Shown piece by piece: positions 1 to 9,960 of a DNA stretch of 64,000 nt. The position numbers were made by a program, and so were the translations under genes. Within the stretch, counting starts at the first letter, position 1, and each line of letters begins with the position of its first letter. The notes beneath the pieces were generated by a model. That model did no database searches. It worked only from the letters and a program-made list of their open reading frames with translations, and had not been told where the DNA came from. Source of the DNA: Notospermus geniculatus (taxonomy: Eukaryota; Nemertea; Pilidiophora; Heteronemertea; Lineidae); the NCBI GenBank assembly GCA_002633025.1, contig NMRB01000026.1, forward strand, positions 698,967-762,966. The letters run 5' to 3'.

Positions 1-99
1 CAGGGTATACCCTGTGAACCAAAACCAGGGTATACCCTGTGAACCAAAACCAGGGTATACCCTGTGAACCAAAACCAGGGTATACCCTATGAACCAAAA
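1..99. repeat. 25-bp minisatellite, four units
   Basis: Four head-to-tail copies of a 25-base unit that begins CAGGGTATACCCTG and ends GAACCAAAAC. The core GGGTATACCC is self-complementary, so each unit can form a small hairpin. The fourth copy has diverged slightly (CCTATGAACC). The array may continue to the left of the window. It lies in an intron, or upstream in the gene, of the GalNAc-transferase whose exons follow at 317 and 923. Confidence 0.9.
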
Positions 100-316
100 G
101 GTTCTGTCATCAGTCGTATTTGTTGTGCACGAGCCAGAGTTGTGTCTTTCTTCATATTCGCTCTGGAACGAGTTTAGAATCCCTGATCAGTGCCATAAAA
201 AGGTCGTCGATTGACGGAATAAGCTGCATTCAGTAGGATTTCCATTGTGTGCCATAAAGTAACATCACTTCCGATCAGGGATTCTAAACTTTAGCCTTCA
301 CTCCTTGTTCTTTCAG

Positions 317-445
317 TTTTGGATGTTGAGTAAAAACTTTGAGATGCGTCGAGACGAAGGTTGTTTTGATTTCTCCGGCCACGGTGATATCATGGTGATG
401 TCATGCCATGGACAAAAAGGAAACCAAATGTGGCTTTATCAAGCT
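317..445 (+). CDS. Polypeptide GalNAc-transferase, lectin-domain exon (penultimate)
   Basis: Internal coding exon of 129 bases (43 codons, phase 0 at both ends). It is bounded by a pyrimidine-rich acceptor (CCTTGTTCTTTCAG) and a GTAAGT donor. The product reads FWMLSKNFEMRRDEGCFDF, then a CHG motif and GNQMWLY. In animal polypeptide N-acetylgalactosaminyltransferases this is the ricin-type lectin domain: a repeat with a cysteine after the E-I/M-R segment, a CHG/CHH motif and a GNQxW core. These Golgi type II membrane enzymes move GalNAc from UDP-GalNAc to Ser/Thr and start mucin-type O-glycans; the lectin domain binds GalNAc already on the substrate. The catalytic domain would lie left of the window. 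Exon shape and motif are seen; the family is assigned from them. Confidence 0.8.
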
Positions 446-759
446 GTAAGTTGAGAGAAGGAAAAGTTAGTCCCTAAGGGTAGGCCGACACCTCACCCAG
501 AAGGGAATACTTTCGAGACACCCAAGGGGCGTAACCTCAATTTGTGGTTGTCTCCCTTGATAACCCAAGTCACCTGCCTGGTGGAATCAGAAAGTGTGCA
601 AATCATGAAGGACCACTTAGTGACTCCCTGTCTTAGACAGGGGTACTACTGAAAGCTAGGCCTAGAAGATGGGCTCTGGAGCTATTGCCTCCCCTCCAGG
701 ACTGCCAAAAAATGTGTTTTCATGCAGAACTTAGGGCAAACTTGGCAAAATAGTCTTTG

Positions 760-879
760 GTCCATATTTCAGAATGCTCCTCAACCTAAAGGAGTTCCTC
801 AAGGCAATTGTTCTCCTGTTGAGAACAATAGCTTTGAGGAGCTCCTTTGCACTGAGGAGCATCCTAAAATACGGGCCCA
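760..879. repeat. Foldback (palindromic) element in GalNAc-T intron
   Basis: Inverted repeat. The left arm runs CATATTTCAGAATGCTCCTC and the right arm returns as GAGGAGCATCCTAAAATACG. Inner arms (AGGAGTTCCTCAAGGC and GAACAATAGCTTTGAGG) also pair, so almost the whole 120 bases can fold into one hairpin. The same family recurs at 4704-4829. It lies 43 bases upstream of the last exon of the transferase. Confidence 0.85.
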
Positions 880-922
880 TGTTTCTGGGCGGTATGAGAA
901 TTGAATGTGGTCTTTTTTTCAG

Positions 923-1087
923 GACGGCCATCTTGTTCATACACCCACAAACAAATGCATAGAACTTTCAACCAATGGGCAGCATGTTTTTATCAACAAC
1001 TGCGAGCCGAACAACATCCATCAAGTATGGCTGTGGAAACGGAACGACCCCGAGAAGGAGAAGAAGTTGTTAGCGGGCCAGCAGTGA
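923..1087 (+). CDS. Polypeptide GalNAc-transferase, terminal exon
   Basis: Terminal coding exon of 165 bases including a TGA stop, in phase with the 317-445 exon after a 477-base intron. The acceptor is TCTTTTTTTCAG. The peptide starts DGHLVHTPTNKCIEL, has a second cysteine in INNCEPNN, and closes with HQVWLWKRND. This is the C-terminal ricin-type repeat (CxE/D ... C ... QxW) of a GalNAc-transferase lectin domain. It ends in a short charged tail rich in Glu and Lys. I see no strong AATAAA signal directly after the stop, so the 3' UTR may be long. Other ricin-B lectins are possible, but the CHG and QxW pair favours the GalNAc-transferase. Confidence 0.78.
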   Translation, partial: DGHLVHTPTNKCIELSTNGQHVFINNCEPNNIHQVWLWKRNDPEKEKKLLAGQQ

Positions 1088-1297
1088 GGACACAGACGTC
1101 TCAAGCATTCCAGGGATTTCATTTAGTACAAGTTCATTGACATTCGGAATAATTCCCAAGTGTGATAGATGAAATAAGGTGTGAAGGTTTCATCAGAAGA
1201 TATTGGTGTTCATGTAGGCCTACATTGGCTGAAAATGGGTTGTGGTGCATCAAAGCATTGATGCTGGAAAGTGCTGCCTGAGAGTGTTCTACATACT

Positions 1298-1662
1298 GGT
1301 GCCATTTGAATCCAGAAATTGGTGCCAGCATTCTATGTATTGTATGGTGCCGTTTGAAATCAGAAATTGGTGCCAGAGAGTATCGTATGTACCGGTACCG
1401 TATTGGTGCCATTTGAAACCAGAAATTGGTGCCCATATTCTATGTCTGGTGCCATTTGAAACCAGAAATTGGTGCCAGCATTCTGTGTGGTGCCATTTGA
1501 AACCAGAAATTGGTGCCAGCATTCTATGCCTGGTGCCGTTTGAAACCAGACATCGGTGCCAGCATTCTATGTAGCCCACTGGTGCCACTTGAAATCAGAA
1601 GTTGGTGCCAGAGAAAGCATTTTACACACACTGGTGCCATTTGATACAGAAATTGGTGCCTG
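1298..1662. repeat. About 40-bp tandem repeat (TGGTGCCATTTGAAACCAG)
   Basis: Eight or so imperfect units, each built from TGGTGCCATTTGAAACCAG followed by AAATTGGTGCCAGCATTC. Open frames across the array on both strands are only the repeat being read in several phases. It falls downstream of the GalNAc-transferase stop, in its 3' UTR or flank. Confidence 0.9.
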
Positions 1663-3340
1663 AGGTTTTTCTCCGAAAACTTTTAAACCATTTAATGAAT
1701 AATGTAAATGTAAGTAGGCTAATCTTTAAGGAACTGTGGAAACTATCTGCTCAAACTTGGTGATCAGTTGAAAGGAATTTCGCAGGAATAGGGTGGAAAA
1801 GTTGGTCTTTGTCATGCTAAATCTGTTGCGATATTCGTTGAATATTTCTAGACAAAAGTGTATTTTTATAGTTCGGTGACATCACCTGATTATGGCTTCA
1901 TATGGGGATGCAAACAGGACTGATGTCCATCCTCATGCAGCGTTTGTGATGGACAGTTTCTGTTCTGAATCCACAAGTGAACTTTGGAATGGCCAGTCCT
2001 GCCAGATAGGGAACCATTCCAATTTTAGCATTTAAAAAAAGAGGGGGAAGACATACTTTTACCTGTACATCTGTCTCATTTGTTTCTTCCAGCCCTCTTA
2101 CCTGATAAGGTACAGGAGTATTGGGGTGTTTGAAAGAATGGAAGGATTTTGATTTACTGTAAGGTGATGTTGATGATAACTTTTGATTTTAACATGTTTA
2201 CACTATCCAAGATACCAATGGATTTTAGTTCCATTGAACTGGCTCCTACTTAAGCTGAAACATTTATGAAAATGCCCTTTATGATGTTAAGTACTCTACA
2301 GCATGTCCCTAAATGTGTCCACTGAGCTGTTTTCATAGTTTGGATGACTTGTAGTGGTCATGCCCCCTGCATCGGGAACACTCTAATAGCTCAATCGTCA
2401 AACTTAAATTTTGATTTCTTTTACTTTCTAGTCGGATATATACACATACAGATACTTAAAATGCTTGTGAACAAACTCAGTGGTATACCTTACTGATTAT
2501 TCTGACAGTTTAAAGGGTAGTTGCGTTGATATTTCTGCAGGAAGTGACCATCATTCTTGGGACAATGTGTGGGGGAAAGATCGTATCATGCTTGGCCACC
2601 ATTTACGTGTTGGAATTAATCCTGAAGAGAGGGTCTTGGCATCACTAGCTTTCCGTCAAGTGGCTGTGACTGTCCTTGTGGGAAGCTCTGATGAGTACTT
2701 ACCAGTTCCACATGTGGGAACTTTTAAACATACCGTAATCACTTGACTGTGATGCATACTGTGCAATCCCAGCAAAAAGTCTCTTGGCCAGCACAACATG
2801 TAGCCTAATCCCCCGGGCCTAATCCACATGTAATAATCAAGGGAAAGGCCGTAGAGGTACCGGTAGTTAAGATTACGGCCAGGGATGTGATATGAAGTGT
2901 ACTGGTAATTAAAATGTGTTGAGTTTCAGACATTATAATTTTTTCGATTTTCAAAAGACTTATTTATCTATTATTGACCAGATTTCTGTACTTATCCGAA
3001 TTAAAGCCCAGTGAACATGGGCGTATGAGGATCGTCTGCTAACGGAAGATGCTGGATTCAAATTCTGATGGGAGACGCCATTATTAACAACAGTAACAAG
3101 ATCTAGGGATTGAATTAGGGTTTAGAACATGTTATGATTTGTACAGGCTTGTTAACGTATTCATATTTCATTGGTTTTATAATGTGTTGGGTGTGGAGTT
3201 CAGGGAGAGTGGGATCTTATTTCATTCCTTTGCAACAAAATGGCCCCATTATCATTTAAAGAGACCCTATAGGCAGCTTGCTATTGGGCACATATCAGTG
3301 TGGTCACTTCATCATAGGTGGCGCTAGCATTTGACAAGCA
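1663..3340. other. No supported gene
   Basis: AT-rich sequence without splice-bounded conserved frames. One plus-strand frame (about 2480-2746, 88 codons, no ATG at its start) is open and reads in a protein-like way around DNVWGKDRIMLGHHLRVG. I recognise no family, and neither a clear acceptor nor a poly(A) signal supports it, so I leave it unassigned. Confidence 0.5.
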
Positions 3341-3344
3341 ACAG

Positions 3345-3705
3345 CAGTGTTATATCTAGGATTTCAGAAGGGCATGGTGCAAACTTTGCGAAAAGGGCAC
3401 TTCAACCTAGAAAAGGGCACTTTTCATTCGCGACATTTCTTCTAACGGAATTTGAAAAGCTAAAAAGTTAAAAAGGTCTCTATAACTCCAGTCAACAGCC
3501 AATTTAAGCCAGTTTCTAAGGTGATATGACCAAAAGGGACCATGGCAAAGGGTCTAGGGGTACTAAAAACCTAAAAAAAAAAAAAAAAAATTTTTTTTTT
3601 TTTTTTAGGGGCATGGCGCCCTAGGGGGTTAAAAAAGGGCACAATGGCGCCCCCTTTTGGCGGCATGGCGCGGCGCCACTCTAAAATGGCCTAGATATAA
3701 CACTG
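3345..3705. mobile_element. Non-autonomous DNA transposon (MITE) with 16-bp TIRs
   Basis: Perfect 16-base terminal inverted repeats, CAGTGTTATATCTAGG on the left and CCTAGATATAACACTG on the right, enclose 361 bases. The direct flanks are AACAG on both sides (3340-3344 and 3706-3710), a 5-base target duplication. The interior has several AAGGGCAC and GGCGCC motifs and a central A-run followed by a T-run. The CAGTG terminus resembles hAT ends; a 5-bp duplication differs from the usual hAT 8 bp. No transposase frame is present. Confidence 0.82.
3571..3606. repeat. Poly(A)-poly(T) palindrome
   Basis: About 18 A's run directly into about 16 T's, forming a perfect simple palindrome at the centre of the 3345-3705 element. 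The flanking ACCTAAA and TTTAGGGG continue the symmetry. Exact length is uncertain because homopolymers are prone to sequencing error. Confidence 0.85.
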
Positions 3706-4146
3706 AACAGATGTGGCTCAAGTGTCGATGTTTAGAGTACCGGTATTTTACTTGTAAAACATGTCAGAGTTAGATTATCATTCCAACTGATCGGAACACA
3801 TCAAAATGCCTACGAGGAGGCTGCTTGTACTGTCCCTTTAATGCAAGGGAGTGACGAAATCAGAAAAATCCTGCACTGCCTGAGCTTCCCATATTTATCA
3901 TATTCGGTTACGGTTTAAAGTTGTGTAGTTATTGCATTTGCTCGCCCACAACCGGGTATCTTGTTGTCCTGCCATCACGTAGAGTGATGCAGGTCTAATT
4001 TGTCAGCCTCGGTTGGTGGTGTTTTAAAAAAGGCCACTGACAGTCCTGTAAATATGAAAGAATATCCACACCATGTTCTTTCAGTTGATGATAATTCCAG
4101 AAATGGTTGCTGATGTTGAGGTTCAGTTCAGAACCGAGGGCATCAG

Positions 4147-4246
4147 GCCAGGGTTTCCGCCAGAAAAAAATATTTAGGGGGGGGCTTCAGATCATGAAAG
4201 GGGGGGCTTCTGCCCCCCTTGCCCCCCCCTCTGGCGGAATCCCTGT
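4147..4246. repeat. GGGTTTCCGCCAGA inverted-repeat element, copy 1
   Basis: The left end CAGGGTTTCCGCCAGA is answered by TCTGGCGGAATCCCTG on the right, with G-runs and C-runs (GGGGGGGCTTC and GCCCCCC) inside. Related ends recur at 54570, 56736-57035 and 58798-59090, so this is a dispersed short inverted-repeat family. Confidence 0.75.
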
Positions 4247-4703
4247 AGGCCATCTTGACTCTCAGGTCATTTAAGGTCATCCCCTCCGCCAGTAGCAAGT
4301 GCGAGGAGCGGAGTGGTTGTGAAGATTCTGGGTGCGAGGATGGCAGTAGCCCTTATGGACCACATTTTGAAGGTTTCCTCTGTAAGGTAAGGTTCTTGGG
4401 AATGGAAGTCTCAAGTCTCAACGTTCCTCTGACCGTTTTCCTCGAGAACACAACCAAATGTGAAATATTTCAAAAGGGAGCAAAGGACAGAAGGTATGAG
4501 CATCTCAAGAATATCAAGTTCGATGAGCATGAAATTAGAAACGAGAAATCTTTCCCAAAGTCCAAGAATCATGATACTGGCAGTAGGCCTACAACATAAA
4601 TACCGTATTTATTGGCGTACAAAACGCACTGGGATATAAGCCGCATCCCCTGGAAGCCCTTACCAAATCCATAAATAGGTAGTTCAGCCAATCTCATACA
4701 TTT

Positions 4704-4829
4704 GGGCCCGTATTTTAGAATGCTCCTCAACGTAACGTAAAGGAGTTCCTCAAGGCTATTTTTCTCAACAGGAGAACAATAGCCTTGAGGGACTCCTTTA
4801 CGTTGAGGAGCATTTTCTAAAATACGGGC
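4704..4829. repeat. Foldback element, second copy of the GGGCCCGTATTTTAG family
   Basis: 126 bases that are almost fully self-complementary: GGGCCCGTATTTTAGAATGC on the left and a returning arm ending CTAAAATACGGGC. Related to the intronic element at 760-879, but more intact at the left end. Confidence 0.88.
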
Positions 4830-5231
4830 GTTGGTGTTTAGACTGGCATTGGTACTTCTTCCTTGGTGACTAGCAACATAGCATTGCAAACTGAGTAGTC
4901 TTTGATCAGAATTTTATGGAGAGTGTAAATAAAATGTAATTTTGTAATAAAATGAAGGGATGTGCTGAAAGATTTGTGTTTGGTTTCAATATTTCTTGTG
5001 ATGGGTACTTGAGAAACGAGGAGGTTCCATCGGCAGATGACACAACATCGTTTCAGTTGATAATAGGTGTCCATGTCAACGCGGATGTATCGCCAAAAGA
5101 GAAGATAGGGGTGATGGCCGGAAGGAATGTTGTGTCGCAGACGTGATTTGTTCATTGGTCAAGAATCACCTGTAGGTGGAGTAACTTTTGAAAAAGCCAC
5201 ACCCTTCCAGGCTGCTCTTTCCACCTTGCAG

Positions 5232-6020
5232 AAGAGGGGACTGTGTCGTGAAAGGAATCTGCGGTTCCCAGTCAAGGTACGTCTCGGTCTTAGAGTTTCC
5301 TCTCTAAATCCATCGCTTAGTGGTAGTGATTTGATGTCTATTTTTCAGGTTGGCCATGCTTTCATCGGGTCTGCGTCAATTTGGGATCAACAGTGCCGTC
5401 TGTGGCTGAGGTCTGGATCACCTGGGGATCGACAGCTTTTGCCGTTTGAGGCTGAGAACGGACGGCGTCCGCTCACGCTGTTATAAGGTACGTTCCATTC
5501 CATGGGCTTTCTGTCAACTCTTTCGCTTTGTAGTAAAAATTTGATGTCCTTTTTCAGGACGGCCATGTTTTATTCAGGTCTCGGTCAAGTGCCAAGAACT
5601 TCCAACAGAGGGAGAGCTTGTCAACTGCGGCCGGGCACCACACGTCACAATTCTGGCTCCCCGTCACAAGTCTGGCTGCGGAAGGAAGCAGAACGCGATG
5701 GAGGAAAGAGAACATCAGAGGGCGTCAATGAAGTCAGGCAAAGCAAGGCTGGACTCGTTCAGAAGAAGAGGGGTCTGTCTGCTGTGTTACGTCGTGAAAG
5801 GAATCTGTGGCTCCCAGTTAAGGTACGTGTCGGCCTTCGTGTTCCCTCTCCAACTCCATCGCGTTATGGTAAGGACTTGATATCTCTCTTTTTCAGATGG
5901 TCATTTGATCGGGTCTTGGTCGACTTGAGTGCCTAGAACTTCCAGCAGAGGGAGCTTGTCAACAACTGCAGCCCCACACCACGTCACAAGTCGGGCTATG
6001 GAAGGATACAGAATGAAGAA
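5232..6020 (+). repeat. Triplicated exon / mini-intron / exon-shaped module
   Basis: Three head-to-tail units of about 260-300 bases, each with AAG followed by a GTACGT donor (the middle one TAAG|GTACGTT), a mini-intron of 70-74 bases (5277-5348, 5488-5557, 5823-5896), a T-rich acceptor ending CAG, and then a GGCCATG or GGTCATT segment. Units 1 and 3 share GTCGTGAAAGGAATCTG before the donor. Unit 2's acceptor context TTTTTCAGGACGGCCAT is the same as that of the GalNAc-transferase last exon at 923, and downstream frames hold QVWLRKE and CLELPAEG, like lectin-repeat pieces, but broken by frameshifts. I infer decayed or alternative copies of the terminal lectin exon. Function is not shown. Confidence 0.55.
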
Positions 6021-6215
6021 TTGGAAAAAGATACAAGCACCAGTTATTTACCCCAAAGATTGTCCATCTTCACCGCAAAGATTGAAGTTGGACCAGTTGG
6101 GATGCACCACTAATGAAATGGTGAAATGCCGGCTGCAGCCTCAGCTTGAAGAGAGTTATTGAGAGCAATGAACGTTCGTTGCTCGTCGTCCGACTTTATA
6201 TTGATTGTAAAGTTG

Positions 6216-6229
6216 AATAAAACAATAAA
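6216..6229 (+). terminator. Tandem poly(A) signals
   Basis: Two AATAAA hexamers (6216-6221 and 6224-6229), followed about 12 bases on by a GT-containing stretch (CAGTGTGTAACATG). This looks like a real plus-strand cleavage/polyadenylation site and would end a transcript that includes the third repeat module starting at 5897. Confidence 0.6.
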
Positions 6230-6627
6230 AACTATTCAGTGTGTAACATGTTCTCCGTTGAAAAAGGATCACAGTGTTCAGTGTTGCTTTGTTCATTCCA
6301 GAATCCAAGAACAGTCTTCTGTGAAGCCCTCAAATTTTGCCTATTTAAACGAATGCCCCCCCCCCAGCAAAGTTTCCCATTCATCTTGAGACTTGGCCTA
6401 TGTCGACGCTATTTCCCATCGTTATCAAATTCTGCAGTCCTTGAGGACGGCAAAACAGCTTCGGTTCCAGGTTGAGTGTGATGGGGTGGGTGTGACTAGG
6501 TTGAACTTTGCCCCTCATTTGCATATGATAATGACGCCCCGCTTGCGACCTCATTGACATATAAGCAGAGACTCCAGTAAAAAACATTCCGAAAAGTAGT
6601 TTCCACTATCCATAATTTCATGAATTT

Positions 6628-6633
6628 TTTATT
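6628..6633 (-). terminator. Possible NeuroD poly(A) signal
   Basis: An AATAAA on the minus strand (TTTATT on plus) about 510 bases downstream of the NeuroD stop. It is the first clear hexamer I find there. The convergent plus-strand transcript appears to end near 6240, leaving a short gap between the two 3' ends. Confidence 0.35.
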
Positions 6634-7144
6634 CAAAAAAGTTAACCTACAAGATATGAAAAATGGTATAGTTTTGCAAAATATAAATAGTCGACAAATA
6701 TGGATGCACATATCGTGTGTAAAATACTCGCTACATTGGAAGGAACTCTCATCTGCATATGAAAATGATTGCATAAATTAGCATAAATTACATTTTTACA
6801 CTAGACCTAAATTGACGCATGCTTCGTCAGTGATTTCGTGGTTTGATATCAATATGTAACCAATAGTCGAGACTCATGAAGGTCGTTCTGTCATGGCATT
6901 GCGCTGGCTCCAGGGCTTTTCGTCCGCAGACGTTTCCTCTCGCGGACTTTCATCCCCAAAGGGAAATCACCGCGCCACCTGCCAGATATTTTTCGCCCTA
7001 TGCCGTTCTACCACACCAAAAAGAGCGGCAATCAAGTCTGGCGTATTGTGCCTCCTTTCCAGAAAGAGGCTCTGCGTGTTTAGATTGATTCCCGATCGCA
7101 CCGCTGGGGCGATGCGATATTAATGTAGGTATCGGTCTAGTTGG

Positions 7145-8339
7145 TCATAACGCATCGTCGAAAAAGTTGGAGGACGCAGGTAGAAGGGGCAGTTCGTTAT
7201 CCATGACATTATTCGACGCAAAGCTGTCCAAATTCTCCAGAAGAATGTCGTCTGCACCCGCTTCCATCACACCATCGTTTATATGGTTGCCATAGTGATG
7301 CGCATGCGTATGATCACCTTTATGCATGTACATTTCATTTTTCGTTTGACTAGGAAGATACGCAAAGTTTGCGTTTGTCATTGTTCCTGTGGGGAGGTCG
7401 GCCTCACGATTGTCTGCGTGGAGAGGACTAGTGTTTCTGTGGAAACCGTTGCTCATGTTCGGGGCATATTGCATGATGTTTGGACTGACGTCATGCACCC
7501 CTGGTGACGTCATGTTGAAATGCATGGCTTGTGTACACGGTGGGTTAGTTGACAACGACTGGCTTGTGCTCTGTATGCCGTAGCCTTGGTGTTGCATAGG
7601 TAAGATGGAAGGGAAACTAATGGGTGCGATGCCGGCGCCGAGTTGGCACATGTTGAACTGGTTCAGATACGATTTCCCCATCTGATTCTCCGGGAGGAGA
7701 GTCCTTGGATTGAGCTGCAGACATCCTGCGACGAGATTCATTGTATTCTGTGACAACCCTCGTGACAGCGACTTCGCAAACGTCACACCATCCGGTTTGA
7801 CGCCCTTTTTGAGAATTTCCGACATAGAACATATATAGTTGCTGGCCAAACGCAAGGTTTCGATTTTTGAAAGTTTTTGCGTTTTTGAATAGCACGGGAC
7901 ATGCTTTCTGAGAACATCCAAGGCTTCATTAAGTCCATGCATACGGTTCCTTTCTCTGGCATTCGCTTTCACTCGGCGGATCTTTAACTTCTGAACACGC
8001 GCTTTCGTCATTCGTTTCTTTTTGGGTCCACGTTTTTTAGGCACCTTCGGTTCGTTCGGGTCCTGCTTTTCTTCATCCTTTCGTCGGTTGTGTTTCCGTT
8101 TCCCACCGATTCCTTTCCTGCCGAAACTCTCGCTCTCCGATTCGTTGCCAAGGTCCTCCTCGTATTCGGAGAGGTCATCATCGCTGTTCAACTCTCGGGT
8201 TATTTCGGAGTCATTCGGGTCAACATCTTCTGCCTGGTCGTCTGCTGGTTCCATTTCGTCGTCATGGTCACGTTCGTCGCCATCCCCGAGGACCGTTGTC
8301 TCTTCCATTTGTGTCTTAATTGGCATTATATAGCCCAAT
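7145..8339 (-). CDS. NeuroD: NeuroD-family bHLH transcription factor (coding exon)
   Basis: The whole protein is in one exon. I prefer the ATG at 8326-8324 (393 residues, starting [10 protein letters not shown]), because an acceptor (ATGTTTTTCAG) lies just upstream at 8340 and the longer frame would run into the intron. Domains: an acidic N-terminus (residues about 8-70), a Lys/Arg stretch [10 protein letters not shown] (about 97-106, likely nuclear localisation), a bHLH (about 118-172) with [20 protein letters not shown] and [13 protein letters not shown], then the NeuroD-specific segment with [19 protein letters not shown]. These are hallmark NeuroD residues, not neurogenin or atonal. The protein would dimerise with E-proteins and bind E-boxes to drive neuronal (or endocrine) differentiation genes. 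The C-terminus is rich in Asn, His, Met and Ser. Confidence 0.95.
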
Positions 8340-8545
8340 CTGAAAAACATAAAAGGACAAGGACGTTAATGACACCATGATGAAATTACAATTTGAGGAG
8401 AGGTGACGAATCAGTGGACTTGTCTCTTCTCGGCTGACCAATCACGACCGTCCTCTCAAAGGTTGAAGGAAAATTGCTTCACAGGACCAGTCCTCGCTCC
8501 AACTCGGCTGAAAACTCGGCATCTGGAAGTTAAAAGTCAACTTAC
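8340..8545 (-). other. NeuroD: NeuroD 5' UTR intron
   Basis: A 206-base intron inferred from a GTAAGTTG donor (reading minus from 8545) and the TTTTTCAG acceptor next to the coding exon. A non-coding first exon, one short intron and an intronless coding region is the usual NeuroD gene plan. The first exon therefore starts somewhere above 8546; I see no clear TATA box to place the transcription start. Confidence 0.6.
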
Positions 8546-9094
8546 TTGAGAAAAGTTGAACAAATAGGCCGATTTTTCAACCACTGAGGCTGCCCCTATG
8601 GGCAGAACTTGACCACGGAGCAAGCTCCATGGCTTCACCATGGACCATCTCGAAGAAGGTCCAAAATCTCGACCACTCACGCGAGAAGACGATAAAACAA
8701 AGGGGCGAACCCACACCAGCCTCGCGATCCCAAATGGGCCAAGAATTACTCGACAGATGTCCTTTTTGTATCGGTGTCGACTCCGGACAAATAAAGCAAT
8801 TCTTTCCACAATGTGACCGGGTTTGGGCAATGAATACATTAAATTATTTAATGCAGTCACTCATAATTTATCTAATCTAATCTAATCAATTCCTATTCAC
8901 CCAGATTGATGTTTGCGAGCTCTCGTGGCTTTTAATTTCCTAATTACCAGGGCTTTTGTCTCCGAATTTCGTAGTCCCCCTGATCGGGGTACAACGGCTT
9001 ATCAGTTCTTGTATAGTTTTAACGCTTTCACTGCGAGTACAATTACATCACAAATGAAACTAAATCTTCCATAGATTTCTCTCAGTAAAATGTT

Positions 9095-9241
9095 GACTGG
9101 TCTTGCCCTCCACCCATATATTGGCTAACGAATGGGCGGGTGAAGGAACAGAGAATCAGTCAACTTGCGGACCGTTGGCCTTGTGACTGGTCTCGCCCTC
9201 CACCCATATATTGGCTAAAGAAAGTGGGTGGGGGAAGGAAC
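9095..9241. repeat. 55-bp direct repeat pair upstream of NeuroD
   Basis: Two copies (9095-9149 and 9185-9241) of GACTGGTCTYGCCCTCCACC followed by CATATATTGGCTAA and a G-rich end. They contain ATTGG (inverted CCAAT) and CCACCC, so promoter or enhancer use is possible but not shown. Confidence 0.7.
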
Positions 9242-9628
9242 GTGACTTGAAAGTTTGTCTGAAAATAACTCGATATCATAGTGTAGTGTACTGAGGGGCC
9301 ACACTCGATACGAAAGATAAATTAGACGATCAAAATCTAATTTCGATCGAGTGCAAAAAGGACGTCAAATTTTATCAACACGTCACCGAACATCTCGCTA
9401 ACTTTGCATTAAGTGAATAATGATCCGATGAAGGTGTATTCTAAAACAAGGACTGCCGATGTCATGGCCGGGAGGGACGACGTAATCCAATCGTCAACAC
9501 GGCGTCGGATGTTCCCCTGGGACCTTCGGGTTTCTCCGGCTTTGTCTGCGGTACTTCTCAGCGTTCGCTTCGGGATGCTTGTAACTTTGGCGTGGGGAAC
9601 TTGACGGAGGTGGTGTCCCACCGCGTGT

Positions 9629-9638
9629 ATATAAAACT
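9629..9638 (+). promoter_or_regulatory. TATA-like box
   Basis: GTATATAAAAC, a good match to an animal TATA box, 30-40 bases before a stretch with no obvious coding potential. No transcript can be assigned; it may be chance in AT-rich DNA. Confidence 0.2.
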
Positions 9639-9857
9639 GGGATTTCGGCTTCAGACAAATACACGTGAATTATGGGAACTGGGAGTCGGCTGTGTCTGAG
9701 ATTGGATGGGGTAGATCTATCCGCCGCTCGGCCACTGCAGTTCTGAAATGACGAATTTCCCCCTGTATGTCCGCCTATAAATTAACTAATTATGGAGATT
9801 CTGGTAGAGATTTGTATCTAAGCGTTGAAATAATTGCAAAATTTGTAGCCACCGCGG

Positions 9858-9960
9858 GAGGTGCGGGGTTCGAACCTGCCTCTTCCTCGGCTGTGTGCCT
9901 ATGTACTACCTACATGGAGTCGATCACTGCACCACGAATCTGCGTGTCCGCAGAACGAAA
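9858..9960 (-). repeat. tRNA-derived SINE head (putative)
   Basis: Read on minus, an A-box-like GTGGTGCAGTGATCG is followed about 50 bases later by the B-box-like GGTTCGAACCCC. These are the two internal RNA polymerase III promoter boxes. The stem pairing of a functional tRNA is not present, so I call a SINE or tRNA relic rather than a gene. Confidence 0.4.

Noticed and set aside
1-99. CRISPR-like array
   Set aside because: Units are contiguous with no spacers, and the genome is animal. It is a minisatellite.
1289-1588. Open frames of about 100 codons on both strands
   Set aside because: They are produced by the tandem TGGTGCCATTTGAAACCAG repeat whose unit can be read in several phases.
9858-9960. 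A real tRNA gene
   Set aside because: A and B boxes are present, but acceptor, D and anticodon stems do not pair, so it is kept only as a SINE-like head.
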